Assembly (NCBI RefSeq): GCF_014489635.1
Contig: NZ_CP060828.1
Coordinates: forward strand, 8,668,001 to 8,732,000
Reading direction: 5' to 3'
Length of the DNA: 64,000 nucleotides
DNA from: Streptomyces roseirectus
GTDB taxonomy: Bacteria; Actinomycetota; Actinomycetes; Streptomycetales; Streptomycetaceae
This document shows positions 32,435 to 41,169 of the stretch, piece after piece. A model generated the notes under the pieces. That model saw nothing but the letters and a program-made list of their open reading frames with translations. It searched no databases and was not told where the DNA came from. The stretch's first letter is position 1. Every line of letters begins with the position of its first letter. A program made the position numbers and the translations under genes.

Positions 32435-35400
32435 TCAGCACTTCCCCTTGCAGGGCTCCCCTCGGGTGATCGGGATCCTGATGACGAGCCCGTCGTTCTT
32501 CACGGTGAGCCGGTACGTCTTCGTCGTGGGGTTCTTCGGCATGTCGTAGCCCTCGGGAACGTCCTTGACGACCGCGTAGTACGTACCGGGCGGCAGCTTC
32601 CCGAAGGCGCACTTGCCGGTGCCCGGGGTCGAGCAGTCACCGACGAGCGTCTTCTTGCCGCCCGCGTCCCGCCACAGCTGGACGACCACGTTGCCCAGCG
32701 GCGACCCGGTCTTGGCGTCGACGGTCTGGACGGTCAGCTTCAGCTCCTTGACCAGCCCGGCGTCCAGCGTGAGGTCCGCCCGCTTGCCGGGGCCGAGCGT
32801 CACGACGTCGGAGCAGCCGCTCTTCACGTCCACGACCGAGTCGTTGCCGACCGCGCCCGCGTTCTTCTTCGTCCACTGGTAGCCGTTCGGCTTGACGAAG
32901 CAGACCTTGTACTTGCCGTCGGGCAGGTTGTCGAACAGGTACTTGCCCTGCGCGTTCGTCTTGGTCGTCCTGAGCGTCTTGCCGGTCGCCGGGTCGACCA
33001 GCTTCACGGTCACCCCGGACGCGGGCTTCTCGCCCCTGTCCTGGATCCCGTTGGCGTTGTCGTCGTACCAGACGTAGTCACCCAGCTTGTTCAACGGGGT
33101 CAGCCCCGCGTCCAGGGTGAGGTCCGCGCGGTTGCCCGGACCCAGCGTGACCGGGGCGGAGCATCCGGTCTTCCGGTCGGCGACCGAGTCGTTCCCACTG
33201 GCGCCGGCGTTCTGCTTCGTGAACTGGTAGCCGGCCGGGGCCGTGAAGCAGACCTTGTAGGAGCCGTCGGGCAGCTTGTCGAAGAGGTACTTGCCGTCGG
33301 CGTCGGTCGTCGTGGTCTTGAGCGTCTTGCCGGTCGCCGGGTCGACGAGCTTGACCGGGATCCCGGAGGCCGGCTTCTCACCCGGGTCCTGGATGCCGTT
33401 GCCGTTCTCGTCGTACCAGACGTAGTCGCCGAGCTTGTTGAGCGGGGTCAGGCCCGCGTCCTGGGTGAGGTCCGCGCGGTTGGCCGGGCCGAGGACGACC
33501 GGGTCGGAGCAGCCCGTCGCCGGGTCGACGACCGAGTCGTCACCGGAGGCGCCGGCGTTCTGCTTCGTGAACCGGTAGTCGTCGGGAGCCGTGAAGCAGA
33601 CCTTGTAGGAGCCGTCGGGCAGGTTGTCGAAGAGGTACTTGCCGTCCGTGCCGGTGGTCGTGGTCTTCACGGTCTGGCCGGTCGTGGTGTCGATGAGCTT
33701 GACGGGGATCCCGGGGGCCGGCTTCTCGTCCGGGTCCTGGATGCCGTTGCCGTTCTCGTCGTACCAGACGTAGTCGCCGAGCTTGTTCAGCGGCGTGAGA
33801 CCGGCGTCCAGGGTCAGGTCGGAGCGGTTGGCCGGGCCGAGGGTGACCTCGGGGGAGCAGCCCGTCGCCGGATCGACGACCGAGTCGTCACCGGAGGCGC
33901 CCGCGTCCTTCTTCGTCCACTGGTAGCCGTCGGGCTTGCTGAAGCAGACCTTGTAGGAACCGTCGGGCAGCTTGTCGAAGAGGTACTTGCCGTCCGTGCC
34001 GGTCGTGGTCGTCCTGATGGTGTTGCCGGTGGCCGGGTCGATCAGGGTGACGGTGATGCCGGGGGCCGGCTGCTCCGTCGGGTCCTGGATGCCGTCGCCG
34101 TTCGCGTCGTACCAGACGTAGTCGCCCAGCTTGTTCAGCGGGGTCACGCCCGCGTCCACGTCGTGGTTGACGTAGCCGGGGTCACCGACGGCGACCGTGG
34201 TCTTCCCGGCGCTGTCGGGCTTGGAGTTGATGTGGTCGTCGCTGCCCGCGTTCGCCTTGGTGAACTGGAGGTCGGCGGGGGTGGGGGTGCCGGGCAGGCC
34301 GGAGGTGTCGGCGCCCGAGTAGTCGAAGGTGACGTCGTACGTCGTGTTCGGCTTCAGACCCTCGGCGGTGCCGATGTAGTACTCGCCGTTCGCGTCGGTC
34401 GTCGCCGTGAGGGTGGTCCCGTCGGGGGCCTTGAGGGTGACGACGACGCCCGGCAGCGGCGCCTCGGACGGATCCTGGATGCCGTCGCCGTCGGCGTCGT
34501 ACCAGGTCCGGTTGCCGATCTGGACCGGCGGCGGGGCGGAGATCAGCTCCAGGTCGGCGAGGCCGTTGCCCTTGCCGAAGAGGTTCGCGCCGTCGGACCA
34601 CGTCGACTTGATCAGCAGGTTGCCGATGATCGAGCCGCTGTCGTCGGCCTTCTTCCTGGCCGTCGGCACCGAGCCGTCGGCGACCCACTCGCGGATCCCC
34701 TGCTCGTACGCCTGGTTCGTCCACGGGTCGAAGGCGGTCGTCCACAGCTTCTTGCGGTACGGCTGGAGCGCGGTGCCGCCCTCGGTGATCTGGTCGTGGT
34801 TGGCGTCGGAGAGCGTGGTCGTGTCGTTGTAGAACTCGCCGTTGCCCGGACCCTGCTGGTTGTTCGGGTTCGCGCCCGTGAACGACCCGCAGGTGGCGTT
34901 GCTCTCCAGCGTGTACGTCGTCCCCGACAGGCACGCCCGCAGGACGTCACCCGCGGCGACCGCCGACACCTGGGTCGTCGTCGAGCCGAAGGAGTAGGTC
35001 TGGTTGCCCTGCATGTCCGCGAAGCGGTCGCGGAAACCCATGATCAGGTCGCCGTTGTCGGCGATCTCCAGGTTGGACAGCATGGGCTGCGGCGCGGAGA
35101 CGAACGTGTGCTCCTCGCGCACGGGCACCCGCTCGTTCCACGCCTCCCAGTCCGCGCTCATCTGCTGGCCGACCGTCGTCGTGTCGTCGCAGCGGTAGCC
35201 CGACGCGCCGAGGAAGCGGTAGGCGCAGCCCCGGTCGAAGTCCAGCTTGGAGGTGAACAGCTCGCTGAACGCGCCGCCCTTGAACTCGTAGACGTGCGCG
35301 CTCAGTTGCGAGGGGTCGCCCCACGCCGAGGTGGCGCTGACGGTCGACTCCGCCCCGCACACCCCGCCGACCAGCACCCGCTTGCCGCGCACGCCGATGC

Positions 35401-36445
35401 CGTACGGGTGCCAGTCGCCGACACACGCGGCCGGCTTCGGGATGTCGTACGAGACCGGCGCGCCCGCGCTGACACCGTCGCCGGTGCCGTTGACCGGCAC
35501 GCTGTAGAGCTTGGAGTCGTTGAGGTTGACCGCGTACAGCGTCTTGCCGTCGCCCGAGACGTCGACGTCGCCGAGCCCTTCGCGGCCGACCTTGTCGTAG
35601 ATGGCGTCGTCGTGCAGGTAGCTGTTCGTGGCGTCGTGCGCGGTGAGGGCGCCGGGCAGGGTGGTGAACGTCGTCACCGCCTTGCTGGTGCTGTTGTAGC
35701 GGTAGATCGCGTTGACGGGGCCGGCCGGGCCGTACTCGGTGTGCCGCTTGACCGAGGTGCCCATGAAGACGTTGCCGGAGCGGTCGGTGCCGATGCCGAA
35801 GACGGCCTGCTGGGCGGTGTTGTCGGTGAGCTGGTTGACCGTGCCGCCCGGCGAGGTGTTCGTGAGGTTGCCGTCGAACTGGAGCAGACCCTGCATGCCG
35901 GTCGCGTCGCCCTTGGCGAGACCGGCGGTGACCAGGGTCGGGTTCTCGGGGTAGTAGACGTCCGGCTCCAGGAAGCCGGTCGTGTAGCTGACGTCGGTGC
36001 CGCCGGAGACGTCCACGAAGCCGGTGTTCGAGCGCATCACGCCCGCGCCCGTGCCGAGGCCCGCGACCGCCGGCTGGTAGGTGGTCGTGTCGGGGTTCTT
36101 CACCTCGATGCGGTACTTGCCGCCGGTCAGCGCCGAGGACGCCGGGGTGAAGGACGCCACGCCGTCCGCGTCGGTCGTCGCGGTGATCGTCTGCCCCGCG
36201 TCGTCCGTCAGTGTGACGGTCACGCCCGCCATCCCGGGCTCCAGGACGCTGTCGTAGGCGCCGTCGGCGTCCACGTCGGTGACGACCCGGACGGTCACCG
36301 TGCCGTCGCCGGCGCCCTTGACCCGCTTCTGCCCCGGTGCGGCGGATGCCGCCTGGGCGACGGGCGCGCCGGCCGCGCACACGGCCAGCACGAGACCGAC
36401 GGCGATCCGCCGCCGGACCCGTCTCCGCAGTGTTTCCTTGCGCAT
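32435..36445 (-). CDS. Large secreted SdrD B-like repeat protein, no sortase signal
   Basis: A 1336-residue exported protein. The signal peptide (VGLVLAVCAAGAPVAQA) is followed by an SdrD B-like domain (VRVVTDVDADGAYDSVLEPGM). Residues about 130-640 resemble a beta-propeller-like adhesin head (GIGTDRSGNVFMGTSV, YAVNLNDSKLYSVPVNG). A divergent SdrD repeat (VQIGNRTWYDADGDGIQDP) and four nearly identical 116-residue repeats follow, each opening LNKLGDYVWYD with calcium-loop-like DxNGxGIQDP. A last prealbumin-like domain (VQTVDAKTGSPLGNVVVQ) ends in GEPCKGKC. There is no LPxTG-type motif or C-terminal helix, so it is released or held non-covalently; the terminal cysteines might cross-link. A matrix or adhesion role is likely. 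The upstream 36480-36530 is unusually AT-rich and probably holds the promoter. Start supported by GAGGAG. Confidence 0.88.
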   Translation of the reverse strand: MRKETLRRRVRRRIAVGLVLAVCAAGAPVAQAASAAPGQKRVKGAGDGTVTVRVVTDVDADGAYDSVLEPGMAGVTVTLTDDAGQTITATTDADGVASFTPASSALTGGKYRIEVKNPDTTTYQPAVAGLGTGAGVMRSNTGFVDVSGGTDVSYTTGFLEPDVYYPENPTLVTAGLAKGDATGMQGLLQFDGNLTNTSPGGTVNQLTDNTAQQAVFGIGTDRSGNVFMGTSVKRHTEYGPAGPVNAIYRYNSTSKAVTTFTTLPGALTAHDATNSYLHDDAIYDKVGREGLGDVDVSGDGKTLYAVNLNDSKLYSVPVNGTGDGVSAGAPVSYDIPKPAACVGDWHPYGIGVRGKRVLVGGVCGAESTVSATSAWGDPSQLSAHVYEFKGGAFSELFTSKLDFDRGCAYRFLGASGYRCDDTTTVGQQMSADWEAWNERVPVREEHTFVSAPQPMLSNLEIADNGDLIMGFRDRFADMQGNQTYSFGSTTTQVSAVAAGDVLRACLSGTTYTLESNATCGSFTGANPNNQQGPGNGEFYNDTTTLSDANHDQITEGGTALQPYRKKLWTTAFDPWTNQAYEQGIREWVADGSVPTARKKADDSGSIIGNLLIKSTWSDGANLFGKGNGLADLELISAPPPVQIGNRTWYDADGDGIQDPSEAPLPGVVVTLKAPDGTTLTATTDANGEYYIGTAEGLKPNTTYDVTFDYSGADTSGLPGTPTPADLQFTKANAGSDDHINSKPDSAGKTTVAVGDPGYVNHDVDAGVTPLNKLGDYVWYDANGDGIQDPTEQPAPGITVTLIDPATGNTIRTTTTGTDGKYLFDKLPDGSYKVCFSKPDGYQWTKKDAGASGDDSVVDPATGCSPEVTLGPANRSDLTLDAGLTPLNKLGDYVWYDENGNGIQDPDEKPAPGIPVKLIDTTTGQTVKTTTTGTDGKYLFDNLPDGSYKVCFTAPDDYRFTKQNAGASGDDSVVDPATGCSDPVVLGPANRADLTQDAGLTPLNKLGDYVWYDENGNGIQDPGEKPASGIPVKLVDPATGKTLKTTTTDADGKYLFDKLPDGSYKVCFTAPAGYQFTKQNAGASGNDSVADRKTGCSAPVTLGPGNRADLTLDAGLTPLNKLGDYVWYDDNANGIQDRGEKPASGVTVKLVDPATGKTLRTTKTNAQGKYLFDNLPDGKYKVCFVKPNGYQWTKKNAGAVGNDSVVDVKSGCSDVVTLGPGKRADLTLDAGLVKELKLTVQTVDAKTGSPLGNVVVQLWRDAGGKKTLVGDCSTPGTGKCAFGKLPPGTYYAVVKDVPEGYDMPKNPTTKTYRLTVKNDGLVIRIPITRGEPCKGKC
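32744..34140 (-). repeat. Four tandem 348-bp repeats in the SdrD-like gene
   Basis: The landmark AGCTTGTT recurs at 33084, 33432, 33780 and 34128, exactly 348 bp apart, and long stretches between are near identical. Each unit encodes one 116-residue SdrD B-like domain. Exact spacing with few changes suggests recent expansion and possible copy-number variation between strains. Confidence 0.92.
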
Positions 36446-36604
36446 GCTGCTCCTCGTCTTGTGGAGGTCTCATGGAGAGCCACTAACCCCATATAGCCAC
36501 ATAAAGCGCAAATATGATCAATTCGGACATCTGGGGGTGTGGGTTGGAGTGACCGTCACCCGGAGGTCGCCGCAGGGGCGTTGTCAGTGCCGGGTGGCAG
36601 GCTG

Positions 36605-36892
36605 ATGACCATGGACGAGACGGAGTTCATGCGCGGCAGGGTCTACGGCGCCGACCACGAGGACGCGGGGCCGCGCCCCGGCAGGCGTTACGCCGAACTG
36701 GTGGGCGGCCCGCTCGATGGACTGCTCCTCGACGTCACGGAAGACGGCGCGGGCGAGGGGGGTGATGTGCGAGAGGTGGTGCTCGCGACGGAGATAGGGC
36801 GGTACGGCGCGGGAGGGCGGGCCGTGTACGCGCGGGGCGCGGCGGACGAGCGGCGGCTGGAGTGGCGGGGGGACGTGCCCGGGGTGGGATGA
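36605..36892 (+). CDS. Small hypothetical protein (GGPLDG motif)
   Basis: A 95-residue soluble protein with no known function. The segment YAELVGGPLDGLLLDVT near residue 23 is shared by many small actinobacterial and actinophage proteins I know only as hypothetical. The rest has normal Streptomyces codon bias and ends YARGAADERRLEWRGDVPG. The ATG at 36605 follows GGCAGG. A second ATG two codons later is equally possible. It stands alone between the SdrD-like gene's promoter and the metalloprotease gene. Confidence 0.65.
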   Translation: MTMDETEFMRGRVYGADHEDAGPRPGRRYAELVGGPLDGLLLDVTEDGAGEGGDVREVVLATEIGRYGAGGRAVYARGAADERRLEWRGDVPGVG

Positions 36893-36932
36893 GGTCCGGG
36901 GTGGGGTGAGTCTGAAAACTCGCTCTTGAAAT

Positions 36933-36965
36933 CTTGAACTCCCAGCAATCAAGGGCCAGTTCAAG
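36933..36965. promoter_or_regulatory. Inverted repeat upstream of the M4 protease
   Basis: CTTGAACT and AGTTCAAG are a perfect eight-base inverted repeat 17 bp apart, about 150 bp before the protease start. It may be an operator. A further CTTGAAAT half-like copy precedes it. Confidence 0.35.
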
Positions 36966-37113
36966 CCGTTGGGTTGGCGCACTCATGACAATCCATGGCA
37001 CGGAGTGTCACTCTTCTGTCTCGCGTTCACCAATTCTTCACCGACGCACCTCTGGCGGTACCCGCGCCCCCACCGGCCCTTCGACCAGGGGCCGAACGCA
37101 GAAGGAGACCCCC

Positions 37114-39393
37114 TTGCCCCGGAGATCCCGCCTCCTCCCACGGCGCAGACGCGCCGCCCTCCTCGCCCTCACCGCCGCCGGCGCCCTGCTGGCCGTCGGC
37201 ACCCAGACCGGCGGCGCCACCGCCGCCCCCGACCAGGGCGCCGCCACCGGCAAGACGATCCGCGCGACCCCTCGCGCCGGCGCCGCCCAGCTCGCCCTGA
37301 CCCCCGCTCAGCGCACGAGCCTCCTCAAGAGCGCCACCGCGCAGGCCGCGACCACCGCCCGCAGCCTCGCCCTCGGCACCCAGGAGAAACTCGTCGTCCG
37401 CGACGTCATCAAGGACGCCGACGGCACCGTCCACACCCGCTACGAGCGCACCTACGCGGGCCTGCCCGTCCTCGGCGGCGACCTCGTCGTCCACTCCCTC
37501 AAGGACGGCCGGACGACGGCGTCGAAGGCCAGCGACGCGCGCATCGCCGTGCCCACCGTCACGCCGAAGATCTCCGCCGCCACCGCCGCCGGCAAGGCCC
37601 TCGGCGCCGCGAAGAACGCGGACGTCGCGAAGGGCGAGACCGAGAAGGCGCCCCGCCTCGTCGTCTGGGCCGGCGACGGCAAGCCCGTGCTGGCCTGGGA
37701 GACCACCGTCCACGGCACCCAGGCCGACGGCACGCCCAGCGAACTGCGCGTCGTCACCGACGCCGCCTCCGGCAAGCAGCTCCTCGCCGAGGAGGGCGTC
37801 CACACCGGCACCGGCACCGGCCAGTACAACGGCACCGTCCCGCTCGGCTCTACCCTCTCCGGCTCGACGTACCAGCTCGTCGACGGCGAGCGCGCCGGCC
37901 ACCGCACCTACGACCTGGGCCAGGGCACCTCCGGCACCGGCACCCTCTTCACCGACGCCGACGACGTCTGGGGCAACGGACTGCCGAGCAACCGGCAGAC
38001 CGCCGGCGTCGACGTCGCGTTCGGCGCGGCGGCCACCTGGGACTACTACAAAGAGGTCTTCGGCCGCAACGGCATACGCAACGACGGCGTCGCCGCCTAC
38101 AGCCGCGCCCACTACGGCAACTCCTACGTCAACGCGTTCTGGCAGGACAGCTGCTTCTGCATGACGTACGGCGACGGTTCCGGCAACGCCAACCCGCTCA
38201 CCTCGCTCGACGTCGCCGCCCACGAGATGACGCACGGCGTCACCGCCGCCACCGCCAACCTCACCTACTCCGGCGAGTCCGGCGGGCTCAACGAGGCGAC
38301 GTCCGACATCTTCGCCGCCGCCGTCGAGTTCTACGAGAACCTGCCCGCCGACCCGGGCGACTACCTCGTCGGCGAGAAGATCAATATCAACGGCGACGGC
38401 ACGCCGCTGCGGTACATGGACAAGCCCTCGCGGGACGGTTCCTCCCACGACAACTGGAGCCCCGGCCTCGGCAACGTCGACGTCCACTACTCCTCGGGCC
38501 CGGCCAACCACTTCTTCTACCTGCTGTCCGAGGGCAGCGGCGCGAAGACCGTCAACGGCGTCGCCTACGACAGCCCGACGTACGACGGGAAGTCGGTCAC
38601 CGGCATCGGCGTCCAGAACGCCGCGAAGATCTGGTACCGGGCGCTGACGACGTACATGACCTCGTCCACCAACTACGCGGGCGCCCGCACCGCGACCCTC
38701 TCGGCCGCCGCCGACCTCTTCGGCGCCTACAGCCCGACCTACCTCGCCGTCGCCGACGCCTGGGCCGGCATCAACGTCGGCAGCCGCATCGCCCTCGGCG
38801 TCAACGTCGAGCCGATCGCCGCCCAGGTCTCCGGCGTCGGGCAGAGCGTGTCCCTCCAGGTCAACGCCTACACCACCAACACCGGCGCGGGCCTGACCTA
38901 CGAGGCCACCGGCCTTCCGGCGGGCCTCAGCATCAGCTCCTCGGGTCTCATCTCCGGGGTCCCCACGACGCTCGGCACCAGCGACGTGACCCTCAAGGTC
39001 ACCGACGCCACCGGCGCCTCCGTCACCCAGACCTTCACCTGGCGGGTCGCGAACATCTACGCCAACGCCGCCCGTGTCGACATCCCCGACAACGGCGCCG
39101 CCGTCGAGTCCCCGATCACCATCACCGGCCGCAGCGGCAACGCCTCCGCGACCACCGAGGTGTACGTCAACATCGTCCACACGTACCGGGGTGACCTCGC
39201 CGTCGACCTGGTCGCTCCCGACGGGTCGGTCTACTCGCTGCTCGACCGCTCCGGCGGCTCGGCGGACAACGTCGACCAGACGTTCACCGTCAACGCCTCC
39301 TCGGAGGCCGTCAACGGCACCTGGAAGCTGCGGGTCCAGGACCGGGCCGCGATCGACATCGGCTACATCGCGCGGTGGCAGCTCACCCCGTGA
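37114..39393 (+). CDS. Secreted M4 (thermolysin-family) metalloprotease with Ig-like and P domains
   Basis: A 759-residue preproenzyme. The TTG at 37114 lies eight bases after AAGGAG and gives a basic signal peptide ending near GGATAA. The FTP/PepSY propeptide spans about 40-225 (YERTYAGLPVLGGDLVVHS). The catalytic zinc site is HEMTH (370-374) with third ligand Glu394 in GLNEATSD. The active-site His is in DVHYSSGPANHFFY. C-terminal additions are a cadherin-like Ig domain (GLTYEATGLPAGLSI) and a proprotein-convertase P domain (TYRGDLAVDLVAPDGS). Such Streptomyces proteases feed on proteins and process other exoenzymes. Longer frames upstream to 36934 lack a ribosome site. A terminator follows. 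Confidence 0.95.
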   Translation: MPRRSRLLPRRRRAALLALTAAGALLAVGTQTGGATAAPDQGAATGKTIRATPRAGAAQLALTPAQRTSLLKSATAQAATTARSLALGTQEKLVVRDVIKDADGTVHTRYERTYAGLPVLGGDLVVHSLKDGRTTASKASDARIAVPTVTPKISAATAAGKALGAAKNADVAKGETEKAPRLVVWAGDGKPVLAWETTVHGTQADGTPSELRVVTDAASGKQLLAEEGVHTGTGTGQYNGTVPLGSTLSGSTYQLVDGERAGHRTYDLGQGTSGTGTLFTDADDVWGNGLPSNRQTAGVDVAFGAAATWDYYKEVFGRNGIRNDGVAAYSRAHYGNSYVNAFWQDSCFCMTYGDGSGNANPLTSLDVAAHEMTHGVTAATANLTYSGESGGLNEATSDIFAAAVEFYENLPADPGDYLVGEKININGDGTPLRYMDKPSRDGSSHDNWSPGLGNVDVHYSSGPANHFFYLLSEGSGAKTVNGVAYDSPTYDGKSVTGIGVQNAAKIWYRALTTYMTSSTNYAGARTATLSAAADLFGAYSPTYLAVADAWAGINVGSRIALGVNVEPIAAQVSGVGQSVSLQVNAYTTNTGAGLTYEATGLPAGLSISSSGLISGVPTTLGTSDVTLKVTDATGASVTQTFTWRVANIYANAARVDIPDNGAAVESPITITGRSGNASATTEVYVNIVHTYRGDLAVDLVAPDGSVYSLLDRSGGSADNVDQTFTVNASSEAVNGTWKLRVQDRAAIDIGYIARWQLTP

Positions 39394-39413
39394 ACGCCTG
39401 AGGCATGAGACTC

Positions 39414-39444
39414 CGCCCGGCCCCCTCGTCCCGGGGGCCGGGCG
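39414..39444 (+). terminator. Bidirectional terminator after the M4 protease
   Basis: CGCCCGGCCCCC and GGGGGCCGGGCG pair perfectly around a short loop, 20 bp after the protease stop and 8 bp before the convergent acetyltransferase stop. Confidence 0.85.
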
Positions 39445-39452
39445 TGGTCGTG

Positions 39453-40394
39453 TCAGGTCAGCGTGACCTCCCAGGTGTCCACCGCGAAGTGCACCGTCAT
39501 GCCGTGCCGGGCGTACAGGGCGGGGGCGCCGGTCGTGTTGTCGGTGTCCACACCCAGGCCCACGGTGTCGCGGCCCAGGGCGGCGAAGGTGGCGAAGGAG
39601 TGGCGCAGGAGGAGACCGGCCAGGCCCCGGCCCCGGGCCTCGCGCAGGACGCCGAGGCTGCGGATCCAGCCCATCGCCGTGCGGTCGTTGCGGGCGATGA
39701 GGAAGGCGACGTCGCGCGCGACGGCGGCGCCCGCTTCGGTGGTGCTCGCGATCCAGACCAGGGACCAGTCGACGTTGTCGGCGTCGATGTCGTTCAGCCA
39801 CTGCTCGTAGGTGCGCGGCTGGTGGTCGAAGTGCTCGGCGAACGTGGTCTGGTAGAGGGCGTGGACGGTGCGGCGGTCGTCCTCCGTCACGCAGGACCGC
39901 AGCGTCACACCGGCCGGGAACTCGACGGGGCCGTCCCGGTCGGCGTCCAGGGGACGGTGCAGGACGTGATAGCGGCGCACGACACCCCAGCCGCGTGCCG
40001 CCAGCAGGTCCGTGTCCATCGTGCAGTCGACGTTCAGATAGAGGTGGACGACGGCCCGCGCGGCCCCGTTCTCGCGGGCCCGCTCCAGCGCGCGGTCCTC
40101 CATCGCGGCCAGGACGGCGAGGCCCGCCTCCTGGTGCTCGGGCAGGACGTAGTGGTCCATGTCGATGCGCTCGCCGCCCGACTCGTCCCACAACAGGCCG
40201 TACACGACAAGGCGTTCACCGTCGAAGGCCAGCCAGGAGTCGCGGGCGAGGTCGGCGTCCGGGTGCTTCAGGTCGGCCTCGACCGTGTGCTGGTCCGTCT
40301 CGGGACGGCCCACCTCGATCACGTCGATCGCGTTGAGGAGACCGGTGATGGCGGGAGCGTCTTCGAGGGAGGCCGGGCGCAGGGAATAAGGCAT
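39453..40394 (-). CDS. Tandem GNAT-family N-acetyltransferase
   Basis: A 313-residue protein with two GNAT folds. The N-terminal one (1-150) is degenerate, with ALERARENGAAR in the acetyl-CoA position. The second (160-310) has the full motif, LGVLREARGRGLAGLLLRHSF, followed by GLGVDTDNTTGAPALYARHGM. This tandem layout and size resemble mycothiol synthase, but MshD-specific features are not obvious to me, so the substrate remains open. The ATG at 40394 begins MPYSLRPASLEDAP, a typical GNAT opening. It is convergent with the protease gene across a terminator and has no operon partners. Confidence 0.85.
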   Translation of the reverse strand: MPYSLRPASLEDAPAITGLLNAIDVIEVGRPETDQHTVEADLKHPDADLARDSWLAFDGERLVVYGLLWDESGGERIDMDHYVLPEHQEAGLAVLAAMEDRALERARENGAARAVVHLYLNVDCTMDTDLLAARGWGVVRRYHVLHRPLDADRDGPVEFPAGVTLRSCVTEDDRRTVHALYQTTFAEHFDHQPRTYEQWLNDIDADNVDWSLVWIASTTEAGAAVARDVAFLIARNDRTAMGWIRSLGVLREARGRGLAGLLLRHSFATFAALGRDTVGLGVDTDNTTGAPALYARHGMTVHFAVDTWEVTLT

Positions 40395-40628
40395 GCGGCC
40401 AGGGTCCGGGGGCGGGGGTGAGGGCCGCAATCGAATTTCCGTGGAGCCCGTGTACCGGCCGAACTCCAAGGCCCGGCAATGCACTTGCCACCCCCCACCC
40501 CGCCCCCGGCAATCCGTCCCTCAAGCCGTCATCTCCTTCGGCAAAGACGTCTATCCGCGTAGAACCCCGGGGTGCTGCCATGTACGCGACCGCCCGGACC
40601 GTTGCCGGGCCTTCATCGGGAGACCCCC

Positions 40629-41153
40629 ATGTCCCGTACCACTCGCCCCGTGGTGACCGCGCTCTCCGCCTTCGCCCTCGCCGCCGCCGGACTCACGTTC
40701 ACGGCGGGCACGGCACACGCCCAGTCGTGCAGCCAGTCGTACCTCCCGCTCCCCGACCCCTCCTGCCAGCCCGGGGCCCTGAACCCCGACGTCACCCAGG
40801 ACACCATCGGCTCCACCATCTGCGTCTCCGGCTGGACCGCGACCGTGCGCCCCTCCAGCTCCTACACCACGGCCCTCAAGAAGCAGCAGATCGTCGAGTA
40901 CGGCTACACCGACACCAGCACCTCCGACTACGAGGAGGACCACTTCGTCCCCCTCGAACTCGGCGGCGCCCCCAAAGACCCCCAGAACCTGTGGCCCGAG
41001 CCCGAGTACGGCAACCAGACCGCCGGTAACAAGGACACCGTCGAGAACCGCCTCAAGAAAGCCGTCTGCGCCGGCCAAGTCAGCCTCTCCGACGCCCAGA
41101 ACGCCATCATCACCGACTGGACGACGGCCCTGTCGAACCTCGGCCTGAGCTGA
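40629..41153 (+). CDS. Secreted HNH-like protein
   Basis: A 174-residue exported protein. The signal peptide (VVTALSAFALAAAGLTFTAG) ends at AHA-QS. The mature part is cysteine-containing (QSCSQSYLPLPDPSC, STICVSGW). It carries EEDHFVPLELGGAPKDPQNLWPE, an HNH-nuclease-like signature with the DHxxPLxLGG...NLWP pattern seen in many bacterial proteins. It ends with a helical VENRLKKAVCAGQVSLSDAQNAI. A nuclease role outside the cell is plausible, for instance for DNA or RNA scavenging, but the activity is unproven. GGGAG precedes the ATG at 40629. It is convergent with the DUF6745-type gene. Confidence 0.8.
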   Translation: MSRTTRPVVTALSAFALAAAGLTFTAGTAHAQSCSQSYLPLPDPSCQPGALNPDVTQDTIGSTICVSGWTATVRPSSSYTTALKKQQIVEYGYTDTSTSDYEEDHFVPLELGGAPKDPQNLWPEPEYGNQTAGNKDTVENRLKKAVCAGQVSLSDAQNAIITDWTTALSNLGLS

Positions 41154-41169
41154 GCCCGCCCGGGGGTGG

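Noticed and set aside
32744..34140. CRISPR-like array
   Set aside because: The repeats are 348 bp, contiguous and coding; there are no short repeats with unique spacers.
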